Assembly: GCF_018424685.1 (NCBI RefSeq)
Contig: NZ_QTKX01000001.1
Coordinates: 310,001 to 374,000 of the forward strand
DNA: 64,000 nt
Direction: 5' to 3'
Source of the DNA: Mesobacillus boroniphilus
GTDB taxonomy: Bacteria > Bacillota > Bacilli > Bacillales > Cytobacillaceae
The first letter of the stretch is position 1, and each line of letters starts with the position of its first letter. Below are positions 36,450 through 44,214 of the stretch, in pieces. The position numbers were made by a program, and so were the translations under genes. Under the pieces are notes generated by a model. The model made no database searches and had not been told where the DNA came from. It saw only the letters and a program-made list of their open reading frames with translations.

Positions 36450-36481
36450 GTTATATAACATAAATCTTATAGTTATATAAC
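36450..36481 (+). promoter_or_regulatory. Paired GTTATATAAC operators
   Basis: The perfect 10-bp palindrome GTTATATAAC occurs twice (36450-36459 and 36472-36481), 22 bp apart, i.e. about two helix turns on the same face, immediately downstream of the -10. This fits cooperative repression by a dimeric regulator; IclR (35388) or GntR (27185) are the nearby candidates. Confidence 0.65.
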
Positions 36482-36547
36482 AATGTTGCGTCATCCGCAA
36501 CGAAGGAATTTATCGTTTTTTATTATCAAACAAAAGGGAGATGGTTT

Positions 36548-38335
36548 TTGGTGAGTACTGGAATGTTAGCGTTTTTATCCCTTCTGCCGATTCTCGCGGT
36601 AGGAATTTTCCTGGTCGGGCTAAGATGGCCAGCAAGCAAAGCAATGCCAATTTCTTATCTGGTGGCAATTGGCCTTGCATTATTCGTATGGAAGGTACCT
36701 GGTGCCAATGTTGCTGCCGCCTCGGTTCACGGCTTGATTGTAGCAGGAACTCTTCTTTACATTATTTTCGGAGCGATATTGCTGTTGAACACTTTACAGG
36801 AAAGCGGCGGGATTAAAACAATCCGTCAGGGATTCACTGACATTTCAGCGGACAGAAGGATACAGGTGATCATTGTAGCCTGGTTGTTTGGTTCATTTAT
36901 AGAAGGTTCAGCAGGATTCGGGACTCCTGCAGCAGTGGCTGTACCTTTGCTGGTCGGGCTGGGGTTCCCGGCTATGGCGGCAGTAGTGGCTGGTATGGTC
37001 ATCCAGAGTACACCAGTCTCATTTGGTGCAGTCGGGACACCAATGCTAGTAGGCGTTTTCTCAGGATTATCCGCCGATACCGGAATTACAAATGATTTCC
37101 TGGGTCTTGTCGATGTCATTGCCGTAAAAGTTGCTCTTCTTCATATGATTGCTGGAACTTTAGTACCATTGTTTGTTGTTGCTCTAATGACAAGGTATTT
37201 TGGGAAAAATAAATCGTTCTCTGAAGGAATCAAGGTCTGGAAATTTGCACTATTCGCTTCCTTTGCTATGACGATTCCATATATTATTGTCGCAAACATT
37301 CTTGGACCAGAATTCCCATCCATGATTGGCGGCCTGGTAGGGTTGGTGATTGTCATTTTTGCGGCTAAGAAAGGATTCTTGATGCCGCCGAAGGAAGAAG
37401 TATGGGATTTTGAAGAAAAATCGAAGTGGAATCCTGAATGGATCGGAAATCTTGAAATAAAGGATATTACGCATAAGAGCGGCAGCATGAGCATGTTGCG
37501 TGCATGGACACCATATGTGCTCGTAGGTGTACTGTTAATCCTTACAAGGCTCAATTCACTTCCGTTTTCAGGTTGGTTTAAAGCATGGACCGTATCGCTT
37601 GAAAACATATTTGGCTCTGGTATTAGCTCCAGTTTCCAGCCACTATACTTGCCGGGAACCATTTTCATAATGGTATCCTTGATCACTTATTTCCTGCATG
37701 GAATGAATGCAAGCGCATACAAGAGGGCATGGGCCCTATCTGGCAAAACAATGATCGCTGCTTCAACAGCCCTTATTTTTACCGTGCCAATGGTCCAGGT
37801 TTTCTTAAATACCGGTGGCGGTGCTGCTGGTTTTGATAAGATGCCGATTGAACTTGCAAACGGAGTAGCTGCCCTGGCAGGGGATAATTGGCCACTGTTC
37901 TCGACCTTCATAGGAGGCATGGGGGCTTTTATCGCCGGCAGCAATACCGTCAGCAATATGATGTTCTCTCTTTTTCAATATAATGTTGGTTCGAACATAG
38001 GTGTGGATCCTACCTGGATTGTTGCTCTCCAGGCTGTTGGAGGCGCAGCTGGAAACATGATCTGTGTGCATAACGTTGTTGCCGCTTCCGCAGTCGTTGG
38101 TTTAGTAGGAAAAGAAGGTGCTGTAATAAGGAAAACGCTCTTCCCATTTACTTATTACGCATTGCTTACTGGTTCTGTTGGCTACTCTATCGTATGGTAT
38201 TCACAGAAAGGCATCTTCAACATCGGCTCCTATATTGCCGTTGCCATTGCTGTTGCTGCCGTATACATCATTGCTACTAATAATAGAAGGTCTGGGCTCC
38301 TGATTCCGGAAACACCGCCGGTGGTTAAACAATAA
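36548..38335 (+). CDS. LctP/GlcA-family lactate or glycolate permease
   Basis: 595 residues, about 13 membrane helices. Family signatures: [43 protein letters not shown] and the late [24 protein letters not shown], with [21 protein letters not shown]. It imports L-lactate and/or glycolate with protons. The context (glcEFD, glcB) favours glycolate. The start is probably TTG 36548, seven bases after GGGAG; GTG 36551 is equally possible. Monocistronic. Confidence 0.92.
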   Translation: MVSTGMLAFLSLLPILAVGIFLVGLRWPASKAMPISYLVAIGLALFVWKVPGANVAAASVHGLIVAGTLLYIIFGAILLLNTLQESGGIKTIRQGFTDISADRRIQVIIVAWLFGSFIEGSAGFGTPAAVAVPLLVGLGFPAMAAVVAGMVIQSTPVSFGAVGTPMLVGVFSGLSADTGITNDFLGLVDVIAVKVALLHMIAGTLVPLFVVALMTRYFGKNKSFSEGIKVWKFALFASFAMTIPYIIVANILGPEFPSMIGGLVGLVIVIFAAKKGFLMPPKEEVWDFEEKSKWNPEWIGNLEIKDITHKSGSMSMLRAWTPYVLVGVLLILTRLNSLPFSGWFKAWTVSLENIFGSGISSSFQPLYLPGTIFIMVSLITYFLHGMNASAYKRAWALSGKTMIAASTALIFTVPMVQVFLNTGGGAAGFDKMPIELANGVAALAGDNWPLFSTFIGGMGAFIAGSNTVSNMMFSLFQYNVGSNIGVDPTWIVALQAVGGAAGNMICVHNVVAASAVVGLVGKEGAVIRKTLFPFTYYALLTGSVGYSIVWYSQKGIFNIGSYIAVAIAVAAVYIIATNNRRSGLLIPETPPVVKQ

Positions 38336-38368
38336 CCCAGAGAAAACAAAAAAATTAAAGAAAAGATG

Positions 38369-38398
38369 GGAAGCTGTACATTACTGTGCAGCTTTTTC
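38369..38398 (+). terminator. Terminator after the permease
   Basis: GAAGCTGTACA-TTAC-TGTGCAGCTTTTTC. Confidence 0.88.
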
Positions 38399-38516
38399 AT
38401 TTTTGTATATTTTAATTATAAAAATCATTAAAAAGTTATATTACTTATGATTTCGTCGTTAATATATTTTAACAGTACATATAAACTCTACAATTGTTAC
38501 ATGAAAAGGCATCAAC

Positions 38517-38550
38517 AAAAAAGAAACAGCCTATATCAATGCTGTTTCTC
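38517..38550 (-). terminator. Terminator after the 190-aa membrane protein gene
   Basis: AGAAACAGC...GCTGTTTCT stem; the minus strand continues with TTTTTTG. Confidence 0.8.
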
Positions 38551-38575
38551 CTTGTTGATTATTATTGGCTTGAAT

Positions 38576-39148
38576 TTATGGATTCTGATGTTGTCCGTTG
38601 TGATTTGTATTATGAATAAAATCATCGAGCCAAGCTTTTCCTAAATGGGTTCCTGTCAGCAGATAAGTTGATAGCAAGATAAAGGCAAGAACCGGTTTTA
38701 CGAAGTCTTTTAAGGATTTAGCGTAAGATGACGTTTGCTGCAAAATTTTAAATAGAAATATGGTGGAAATTGAAATTGTTAAAAAGATATTGATCAGGAC
38801 CAGCGATTTTTCAGGTGGCAGCATTTCCCCAAGCATTGCCCCCATCATGCCACCCATAATACCGGACATAAGACCTTCGATTGCACCAGCAGCACTGAAT
38901 AAAGCCCCCATTATTAAGCCAGCTGCTGCCCCTGTCAGCATTGATAGGGTGGTAGACAGAAATAAATCTCCTTGAAAAACGGCTCCAAGTAAAATGCCGC
39001 AAGTTAACCCAATGTTCATTCCCAGATACATTGAGGTAATCATCCCATTCATAACTGTCATATCCGCCTTGTGACGAAGAACCTGAACGATAGAAATGAG
39101 AATAACTGCAGCAAGGGTGAAAAAGACATAAGCATTGTACAAAAACAT
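38576..39148 (-). CDS. Polytopic membrane protein, unknown, 190 aa
   Basis: ATG 39148 follows AAGGAGGATAACC; an extension to 39238 lacks a site. Six or so helices, the middle ones Gly/Met-rich (AAAGLIMGALFSAAGAIEG then LMSGIMGGMMGAMLGEMLPP), suggesting tight helix packing. The last helix is followed by a His/Asn-rich tail (DDFIHNTNHNGQHQN) that might bind metal. No family recognised. Monocistronic. Confidence 0.8.
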   Translation of the reverse strand: MFLYNAYVFFTLAAVILISIVQVLRHKADMTVMNGMITSMYLGMNIGLTCGILLGAVFQGDLFLSTTLSMLTGAAAGLIMGALFSAAGAIEGLMSGIMGGMMGAMLGEMLPPEKSLVLINIFLTISISTIFLFKILQQTSSYAKSLKDFVKPVLAFILLSTYLLTGTHLGKAWLDDFIHNTNHNGQHQNP

Positions 39149-39421
39149 GGTTATCCTCCTTTTCTCCATCATATGAAAATGGTGGACAAACCATGCAGCC
39201 TGGCTGGATTTTGCAGTAAGTGTGAAGTTAGATTTCAAAAGGTAAGCATCAAGAGGGATATAGAGTTAAGTTGGGACCAGTACAAGAGGTGTAACTTTAC
39301 ATACTGCTTTGTACCGGCCTTTTTTCAGCCTGTAATCAACTGCCAACTACGTTTACCCTTGATTAAAAAGGGTACGAACATAAGAGAGGCGCAGAAAAAT
39401 TTGATCACAGGAGGTAATGAT
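39149..39421. other. Intergenic region before the 50-aa gene
   Basis: About 270 bases with no supported gene. A long open frame through it (from 39071) continues into the 50-aa gene but has no ribosome binding site at its start. Confidence 0.5.
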
Positions 39422-39574
39422 ATGGAAAAAAACAAAGCTCCTAACAAAGGATTGAATACTGAACAAAATAATGGTTTGACGGATACTCAGGAAGTCCTCT
39501 ATGCGAAGGATTTTACTCGGGCAGTAAAAGCTGAAAACAAGCATAAAGAAGAAAATGAAAATAAAGGTAAGTAA
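39422..39574 (+). CDS. Small hydrophilic protein, 50 aa, unknown
   Basis: ATG 39422 after CACAGGAGGTAATGAT, a near-perfect Shine-Dalgarno, and a terminator right after the stop. The protein is Lys/Asn/Glu-rich (MEKNKAPNKGLNTEQNNG start, KHKEENENKGK end) without cysteines or hydrophobic segment, like many small spore or stress proteins of Bacillus. No family recognised. Confidence 0.8.
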   Translation: MEKNKAPNKGLNTEQNNGLTDTQEVLYAKDFTRAVKAENKHKEENENKGK

Positions 39575-39583
39575 CTCCTTGAT

Positions 39584-39612
39584 AAGGTGGTCAATTTAGA
39601 CCGCCTTTTTTG
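39584..39612 (+). terminator. Terminator after the 50-aa gene
   Basis: AAGGTGGTC-AATTTA-GACCGCCTTTTTT. Confidence 0.92.
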
Positions 39613-39648
39613 GTTATTTTCAGTTTTGATACCTACTAATTTCCTAAT

Positions 39649-39673
39649 GTTTATGTGTAAATACAGCGGGTAA
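39649..39673 (+). promoter_or_regulatory. SigB-type promoter
   Basis: GTTTAT, 13-base spacer, GGGTAA: close match to the SigB consensus GTTTAA-N12-15-GGGWAW. About 190 bases upstream of the glycine-zipper stress protein gene, which is the next gene downstream. Confidence 0.75.
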
Positions 39674-39860
39674 GGGTTCTATGTAGGACAAAGTTCATCC
39701 CTTTTGTTTTTAGTATGCCTCTTCACACATTATTTCCTGTAACTCAATATTCCCGACTTCGAGGTATTTTGTCAGGTGATGTGACTAGAAAGGTGTAGAG
39801 AAGGAAAAGGAGATTATTCATTTACAAAGAGTGAAAAAATCAGAATGGAGGTAATAGTCT

Positions 39861-40403
39861 ATGGAAAAGACAATCGTTGGAGGAGTATTCAGAGATTCAG
39901 AAGAAGCAGTTGGGGCGATTAAGAGACTTAAAGACATGGGGTTCGACACGAATGATTTATCAATCCTGGCGAAGGATGATGATAAATTAGAGGATATCGA
40001 AAACGAAACTGATGTTGAAGTAGTCGGAGATGACTCAGACCGTGGTGAAAATGCTGGCAAGGGTGCCGGAATTGGCGCAGGAACTGGTGGTGTGCTCGGT
40101 GGAATTGCTGGTTTGATTGCCGAAATCGGTCTCCTTACCATACCAGGAATTGGAGTCCTTGCTGCTGCAGGACCGCTCGCAACTACATTAAGCGGGGCCG
40201 CTATCGGTGCTGCTGGAGGCGGAATTGTCGGTGCATTGACGGGTGCAGGAGTAACAGATGATGACGCCAGGGAATATGAGAGGTACTTGAAGGAAGGCAA
40301 TATCCTGGTGCTTGTTGAGGTGGATGATGAAAAAAGAGAAGATATCCATAGGACATTTAGGGACTCTCATTCATTAAACACTGACATGTATGTGACTTCC
40401 TAA
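39861..40403 (+). CDS. General stress protein with YflT-like head and glycine zipper
   Basis: 180 residues. The N-terminal 45 residues (VGGVFRDSEEAVGAIKRLKDMGF) resemble the heat-induced YflT/GS17M domain; the middle (about 66-132) is almost pure Gly/Ala/Ile (GAGIGAGTGGVLGG etc.) and can form paired membrane-associated helices; the end returns to an acidic ferredoxin-like strand (NILVLVEVDDEKRED). ATGGAGGTAATAG precedes the ATG. The SigB promoter upstream agrees with a stress role. Exact function unknown. Confidence 0.85.
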   Translation: MEKTIVGGVFRDSEEAVGAIKRLKDMGFDTNDLSILAKDDDKLEDIENETDVEVVGDDSDRGENAGKGAGIGAGTGGVLGGIAGLIAEIGLLTIPGIGVLAAAGPLATTLSGAAIGAAGGGIVGALTGAGVTDDDAREYERYLKEGNILVLVEVDDEKREDIHRTFRDSHSLNTDMYVTS

Positions 40404-40415
40404 ACTTTAAAGGCA

Positions 40416-40452
40416 AGAGGCATTCCTTTGGATAAAGGAATGCCTCTTTTTA
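40416..40452 (+). terminator. Terminator after the stress protein gene
   Basis: AGAGGCATTCCTTT-GGAT-AAAGGAATGCCTCT with a T run. Confidence 0.93.
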
Positions 40453-40499
40453 AATAGAAAAGCATCTGTACAAAAGAACAAAGGCTTTCCTTATTCTAG

Positions 40500-40979
40500 T
40501 TATCCGGTAAGCTTAGGCCATTTCCTATAGCGTAAAACATGGTAAATGGATAGTCCGTCACTGTAATTTCCGTTCCCATAATCGACAGGAACTAATGAAA
40601 AAGTTGCCAGCCAGACGGAAAAGTAGGAAAAACGGACAAATATTATGTGAGGTTCTAAAACCCCTTGTGAGATAAGCAGGTTTAGCAGCAAGACTGATCC
40701 AAGGTTAAATATCACTCCTCCTGCATGGACCAGGAAGTGGGTAAGGCGATTGTTCCATTTTAATTGCTCATACTCACAAAAAGCGTCTAAAAAATACATG
40801 CTATTTAAACTGAAGGGCCCCTTCTTGAAAATGTTTTTTCCACGGCCAAGAGAAAAACTGAATTTTCCTCCAAACATCCATGCGAAAAAGGAGTGGCCCA
40901 TTTCATGTACAAGAGAAACAACTGGATAAATAAACAAAAGGGCCAAAAGAAAACCCAAAAAATCTGAAAAGCCGAACAT
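40500..40979 (-). CDS. Small M50-type membrane metalloprotease-like protein
   Basis: 159 residues. The first helix carries HEMGH (His 25, Glu 26, His 29), the zinc motif of site-2 protease-like M50 peptidases. Further helices and a late DYGNGNYSDG segment, where the third ligand Asp of the family would lie. Close to the minimal size; no PDZ or CBS domain. AAGGAGGTC precedes the ATG. Target unknown; divergent from the HtrA-type protease gene. Confidence 0.82.
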   Translation of the reverse strand: MFGFSDFLGFLLALLFIYPVVSLVHEMGHSFFAWMFGGKFSFSLGRGKNIFKKGPFSLNSMYFLDAFCEYEQLKWNNRLTHFLVHAGGVIFNLGSVLLLNLLISQGVLEPHIIFVRFSYFSVWLATFSLVPVDYGNGNYSDGLSIYHVLRYRKWPKLTG

Positions 40980-41135
40980 AATTTAGAGACCTCCTTGCTT
41001 ACTAAGATTAATTAACTATTCAATGTACAAGTTTTACCCAAGACTAGCTGGACTAAACGAGCATGGAAGTTGTAAAAAATGACACAATTTCCTTAAATCT
41101 TAAAAAATCACATTCTATGAAAGGAAAGGTGAGAA

Positions 41136-42302
41136 ATGGATAACCGTAAAGATAGAAACTTTAAGTCCGTGGTTTTGACCGGAGTTGTCGGATTGATGAT
41201 CGGAGCCATTCTGATGTTATTGATTGACCCGTTTTCTCCTGGAAAAGGATTTCTTTCAAAGGAGAATGCCGATGAAAAGATTACGATGAAAGCAAATGCA
41301 GATGAGGGAGAGGAAGAGCCATCAATAAAGGAAGCGGTTGCTGAAAGCATAAATACCGTTGTAAGTGTTGTTAAATATGAGGGTGGAAATATGTGGGAAG
41401 GTGCAGAGCCTGAAAAAGCTGGTTCTGGCTCAGGTGTTATTTATAAAAAAGAAAATGATAAAGCCTATATTGTAACGAACCATCACGTCATTTCCGGGGC
41501 TAGCCAAATCGAAATAAGTCTTGAAGATGAAACAAAGCTCGAGGCTAAACTGCTCGGCTCCGATCCATTGCTTGATCTGGCCGTTTTGGAAGTAGATGGA
41601 GGGGAAATTGAAAAGGTTATTGAAATTGGGGATTCAAGTAAATTGGAACCGGGTGCCACGGCTATTGCAATAGGGAATCCACTAGGCTTTTTACACGGTA
41701 CAATTACAGCGGGAGTGGTCAGTTCACCGGACAGAGTTATGCCAGTTGATATTAACCAGGATGGAAGTATTGATTGGCAATCTGAAGTCATTCAAACAGA
41801 TGCTTCCATTAATCCTGGGAACAGTGGTGGAGCACTGATCAATATCCATGGCGAACTGATTGGCATCAATTCTTCAAAAATTGCTCAGGAAGCAGTCGAA
41901 GGAATTGGGTTTTCGATTCCAATAGACGTAGCTATGCCGATTTTACAGGATTTGCAAGAGCATGGAGAAGTTCTTCGTCCATATATAGGAATCGTCCCCA
42001 TTTCATTGACTGACATTCCTTCACAGTATTACAGTCAGACCTTGAATCTTCCAGAGGGAATTGAAGATGGAGTCGTCATAAGAGAAATTGTTTCTACCTC
42101 CCCTGCAGGCATGGCTGGTTTAAAGCAGTACGATGTTATTACGAAGCTTGATGATACAGAGATTAAAACTGGGGGAGAATTAAGGAAGTTCTTATATACA
42201 GAGAAAGAGATTGGTGACGACGTTGTAGTAACCTTTTACCGGAATGGAAAAGAGGAAACTGCAACTTTAACATTACAGGAGGACTTTGCACAAAATAATT
42301 AA
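41136..42302 (+). CDS. HtrA/DegP-type membrane serine protease
   Basis: 388 residues. One N-terminal membrane anchor (VVLTGVVGLMIGAILMLLI, 12-30), an acidic linker, a trypsin-like domain with catalytic His 117 (TNHHV), Asp 147 (DLAVL) and Ser 230 (NPGNSGGA), and one C-terminal PDZ domain (about 280-380). This is the Bacillus HtrA/HtrB/YyxA layout: an extracytoplasmic quality-control protease. No CssR-like box was identified. AAAGGAAAGGTGAG precedes the ATG. Confidence 0.94.
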   Translation: MDNRKDRNFKSVVLTGVVGLMIGAILMLLIDPFSPGKGFLSKENADEKITMKANADEGEEEPSIKEAVAESINTVVSVVKYEGGNMWEGAEPEKAGSGSGVIYKKENDKAYIVTNHHVISGASQIEISLEDETKLEAKLLGSDPLLDLAVLEVDGGEIEKVIEIGDSSKLEPGATAIAIGNPLGFLHGTITAGVVSSPDRVMPVDINQDGSIDWQSEVIQTDASINPGNSGGALINIHGELIGINSSKIAQEAVEGIGFSIPIDVAMPILQDLQEHGEVLRPYIGIVPISLTDIPSQYYSQTLNLPEGIEDGVVIREIVSTSPAGMAGLKQYDVITKLDDTEIKTGGELRKFLYTEKEIGDDVVVTFYRNGKEETATLTLQEDFAQNN

Positions 42303-42337
42303 GCAAATAAATGTTTACTCTTCTATGCCCATTCTTA

Positions 42338-42361
42338 AAAGCGCCAAGCTGGCGTTTTTTT
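42338..42361 (+). terminator. Terminator after the HtrA-type gene
   Basis: GCGCCA-AGC-TGGCGTTTTTTT. Confidence 0.85.
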
Positions 42362-42562
42362 GTTTTGGGAAATATAAAATTGGTTATGGTGCGGATGACT
42401 AAATTGACGCAGTGATAATCAATCTCCAATGCCTATTTCCTTGGTTCCTTCCATTGATACTGAGTTTTTAAATTGCTTCTTCAATTCTAATGAAAACGCC
42501 TATACGTTTCTTCCATGTAAGAATAGGATAATATTGTACTTTTATAGGCAGGAGGGGAGAAA

Positions 42563-42805
42563 ATGTCCCGTGATAGAAAAGGTAAAGTCATTCATGTAGA
42601 TAAACTTACAATCCATGCAAAAGAGGTTGAAATCATTAATGAAAGGTCCAGGGACCGCCATGATAGAAGAAGGAATCCTTGGGATTTCTTTGGTCCGAGG
42701 AGAAGAGAAGACAGACATGAACGAAAAAGAGAACATCATGAAGAGTCAGAAGACAGGCATAAAGAGGAAAGTAGTGACAGAGATAGAGGGCCCAGGTGGG
42801 TTTAA
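42563..42805 (+). CDS. Highly charged Arg/Asp/His-rich protein, 80 aa
   Basis: ATG 42563 after AGGAGGGGAG. The first 25 residues form a small ordered-looking segment (GKVIHVDKLTIHAKEVEII); the remainder is Arg, Asp, Glu and His (RRREDRHERKREHHEESEDR), as in coat or nucleic acid-binding proteins. No family recognised. A second frame over the same bases is a shadow. Confidence 0.75.
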   Translation: MSRDRKGKVIHVDKLTIHAKEVEIINERSRDRHDRRRNPWDFFGPRRREDRHERKREHHEESEDRHKEESSDRDRGPRWV

Positions 42806-43098
42806 ATTGTAAGGGCAGGATTCTCTAAGAGTCTTTTAAATGGTGTAATATGCAGATGCTTTCGGAAATTGAACTCTGGTTAATGGAATAAAGGTTAATA
42901 AAACAGGAAAACGCCGTTACGGCGTTTTTTTGTTGAGTAAATATTTTGTATACCAAAAACTTTCACTGCATAAATCACTGTTATTGATTCATAACTGAAC
43001 ACACTGTATTTTTTTATTCAGATTGAACCGCATTTAGTTCTTATCAGCAACATAAAAATGATAAGAGACAAAATTGCCATAGCAAGGGAGGCCTAGGG
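42806..43098. other. Intergenic region before the cupredoxin gene
   Basis: About 290 bases; contains the terminator at 42908 and AT-rich sequence with no clear promoter. Confidence 0.5.
42908..42931 (+). terminator. Terminator, AACGCCG stem
   Basis: AAACGCCG-TTA-CGGCGTTTTTTT, about 100 bases after the 80-aa gene. Confidence 0.9.
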
Positions 43099-43986
43099 AT
43101 GAGTTTGTGGGAACAAAGGCTTATGATCCCGGATAGTAAAAAAGCGAAATACAAGCAAGTACAAGGTGGCCGTTATTTTAAATTGACAGCGCAGCCTGGG
43201 CATCAGATGGTTTTGAAGGATGTTACTCTGGATATCCTTGTTTACAATGGATCTTCACCTGGACCTGTAATTATTGTGAACGAAGGGGATATAGTATATA
43301 TAGAAGTAGAAAATCAATTAAGTGAAAAAACTGCCCTCCATGTACACGGACTTTCAAAAGCGAACGTCATGGATGGAATGCCTGATATAGAGCCTAGCCC
43401 ATTTATTGAACCAGGAAAATCCTTTACGTATGAATTTCTTGCCTGGCAGAGCGGAAGCTTTTTCTATCATTCATCAAATCCGCTACAGGAAAGCAATGGA
43501 TTGATTGGAGGATTCATTGTCCTGCCAAAGAACCAGATTGAAGTTCCATACCGTGACTATTTATTGTTTATACAGCAGTGGGAAATTGATCAGCCTCCTG
43601 TTGGCAAAATAGAAACTGGGGTATTCAAGCCAAAGAACTTTAACAGGAACCCCAATTTTTTTACGATCAACGGAAAATGTTTTCCTGAAACATCACCACT
43701 GACAACAAGGTATGGAGAACGTGTAAGGGTGAGATTGATCAATAATTCGAACATGTCGCATACTATGCATATTCACGGACATGATTTTGCAATTGTTGCA
43801 GAAGACGCGTTTCAGAGAAAGAAACGGATGATGGATACAATTAACCTGCCATCAGGCAAACGATTTGATATAGAGTTTCTGTCAGCAAATCCAGGGGTTT
43901 GGCCAGTGAACGGAACGAAGCCTTTTCATAAAACTAATAATGGTGTTTCACCAGGCGGTATGCTTACCCGTTTAATCTATAATTGA
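43099..43986 (+). CDS. Two-domain multicopper oxidase-like protein with lost copper ligands
   Basis: 295 residues, two cupredoxin domains (about 25-145 and 150-292). Conserved: HVH (81-83), the single His of YHSS (123-126), and HTMHIHGHDF (221-230). Lost: the second His of the usual YHSH motif, and, in the C-terminal PGVWPVNGTKPFH (265-277), the His-Cys-His that normally carries the type 1 copper Cys. There is no signal peptide. So it is probably not a normal laccase; it may have a reduced copper site or a structural role, perhaps in spores. GGGAGG precedes the ATG. Confidence 0.85.
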   Translation: MSLWEQRLMIPDSKKAKYKQVQGGRYFKLTAQPGHQMVLKDVTLDILVYNGSSPGPVIIVNEGDIVYIEVENQLSEKTALHVHGLSKANVMDGMPDIEPSPFIEPGKSFTYEFLAWQSGSFFYHSSNPLQESNGLIGGFIVLPKNQIEVPYRDYLLFIQQWEIDQPPVGKIETGVFKPKNFNRNPNFFTINGKCFPETSPLTTRYGERVRVRLINNSNMSHTMHIHGHDFAIVAEDAFQRKKRMMDTINLPSGKRFDIEFLSANPGVWPVNGTKPFHKTNNGVSPGGMLTRLIYN

Positions 43987-44163
43987 AAAAAATTTTACAT
44001 GCTATCATACAAACAAATAATTGATTAAAAGAAAAATAGTCACTTAAGAATGAATGATAAAAATTACGTAACGGACAAACAGAAGCCAGTATGCAGGAAA
44101 AGTGGCCGATAGACCAAACTATCCATATGTAAACTCATAAACTAGAAACTTCATTATATATAT

Positions 44164-44200
44164 AAACAGCTTGCAGACTGTTATTGTCTGCAAGCTGTTT
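44164..44200. terminator. Bidirectional terminator before the formate dehydrogenase stop
   Basis: AAACAGCTTGCAGAC-TGTTATT-GTCTGCAAGCTGTTT, a perfect 15-bp stem with A run on one side and T-rich sequence on the other; serves the convergent cupredoxin and fdh genes. Confidence 0.88.
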
Positions 44201-44214
44201 CATTTCATTACCCT

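Noticed and set aside
38447..38644. 65-codon ORF after the permease
   Set aside because: Runs over a minus-strand terminator and the 3' end of the membrane protein gene; no Shine-Dalgarno.
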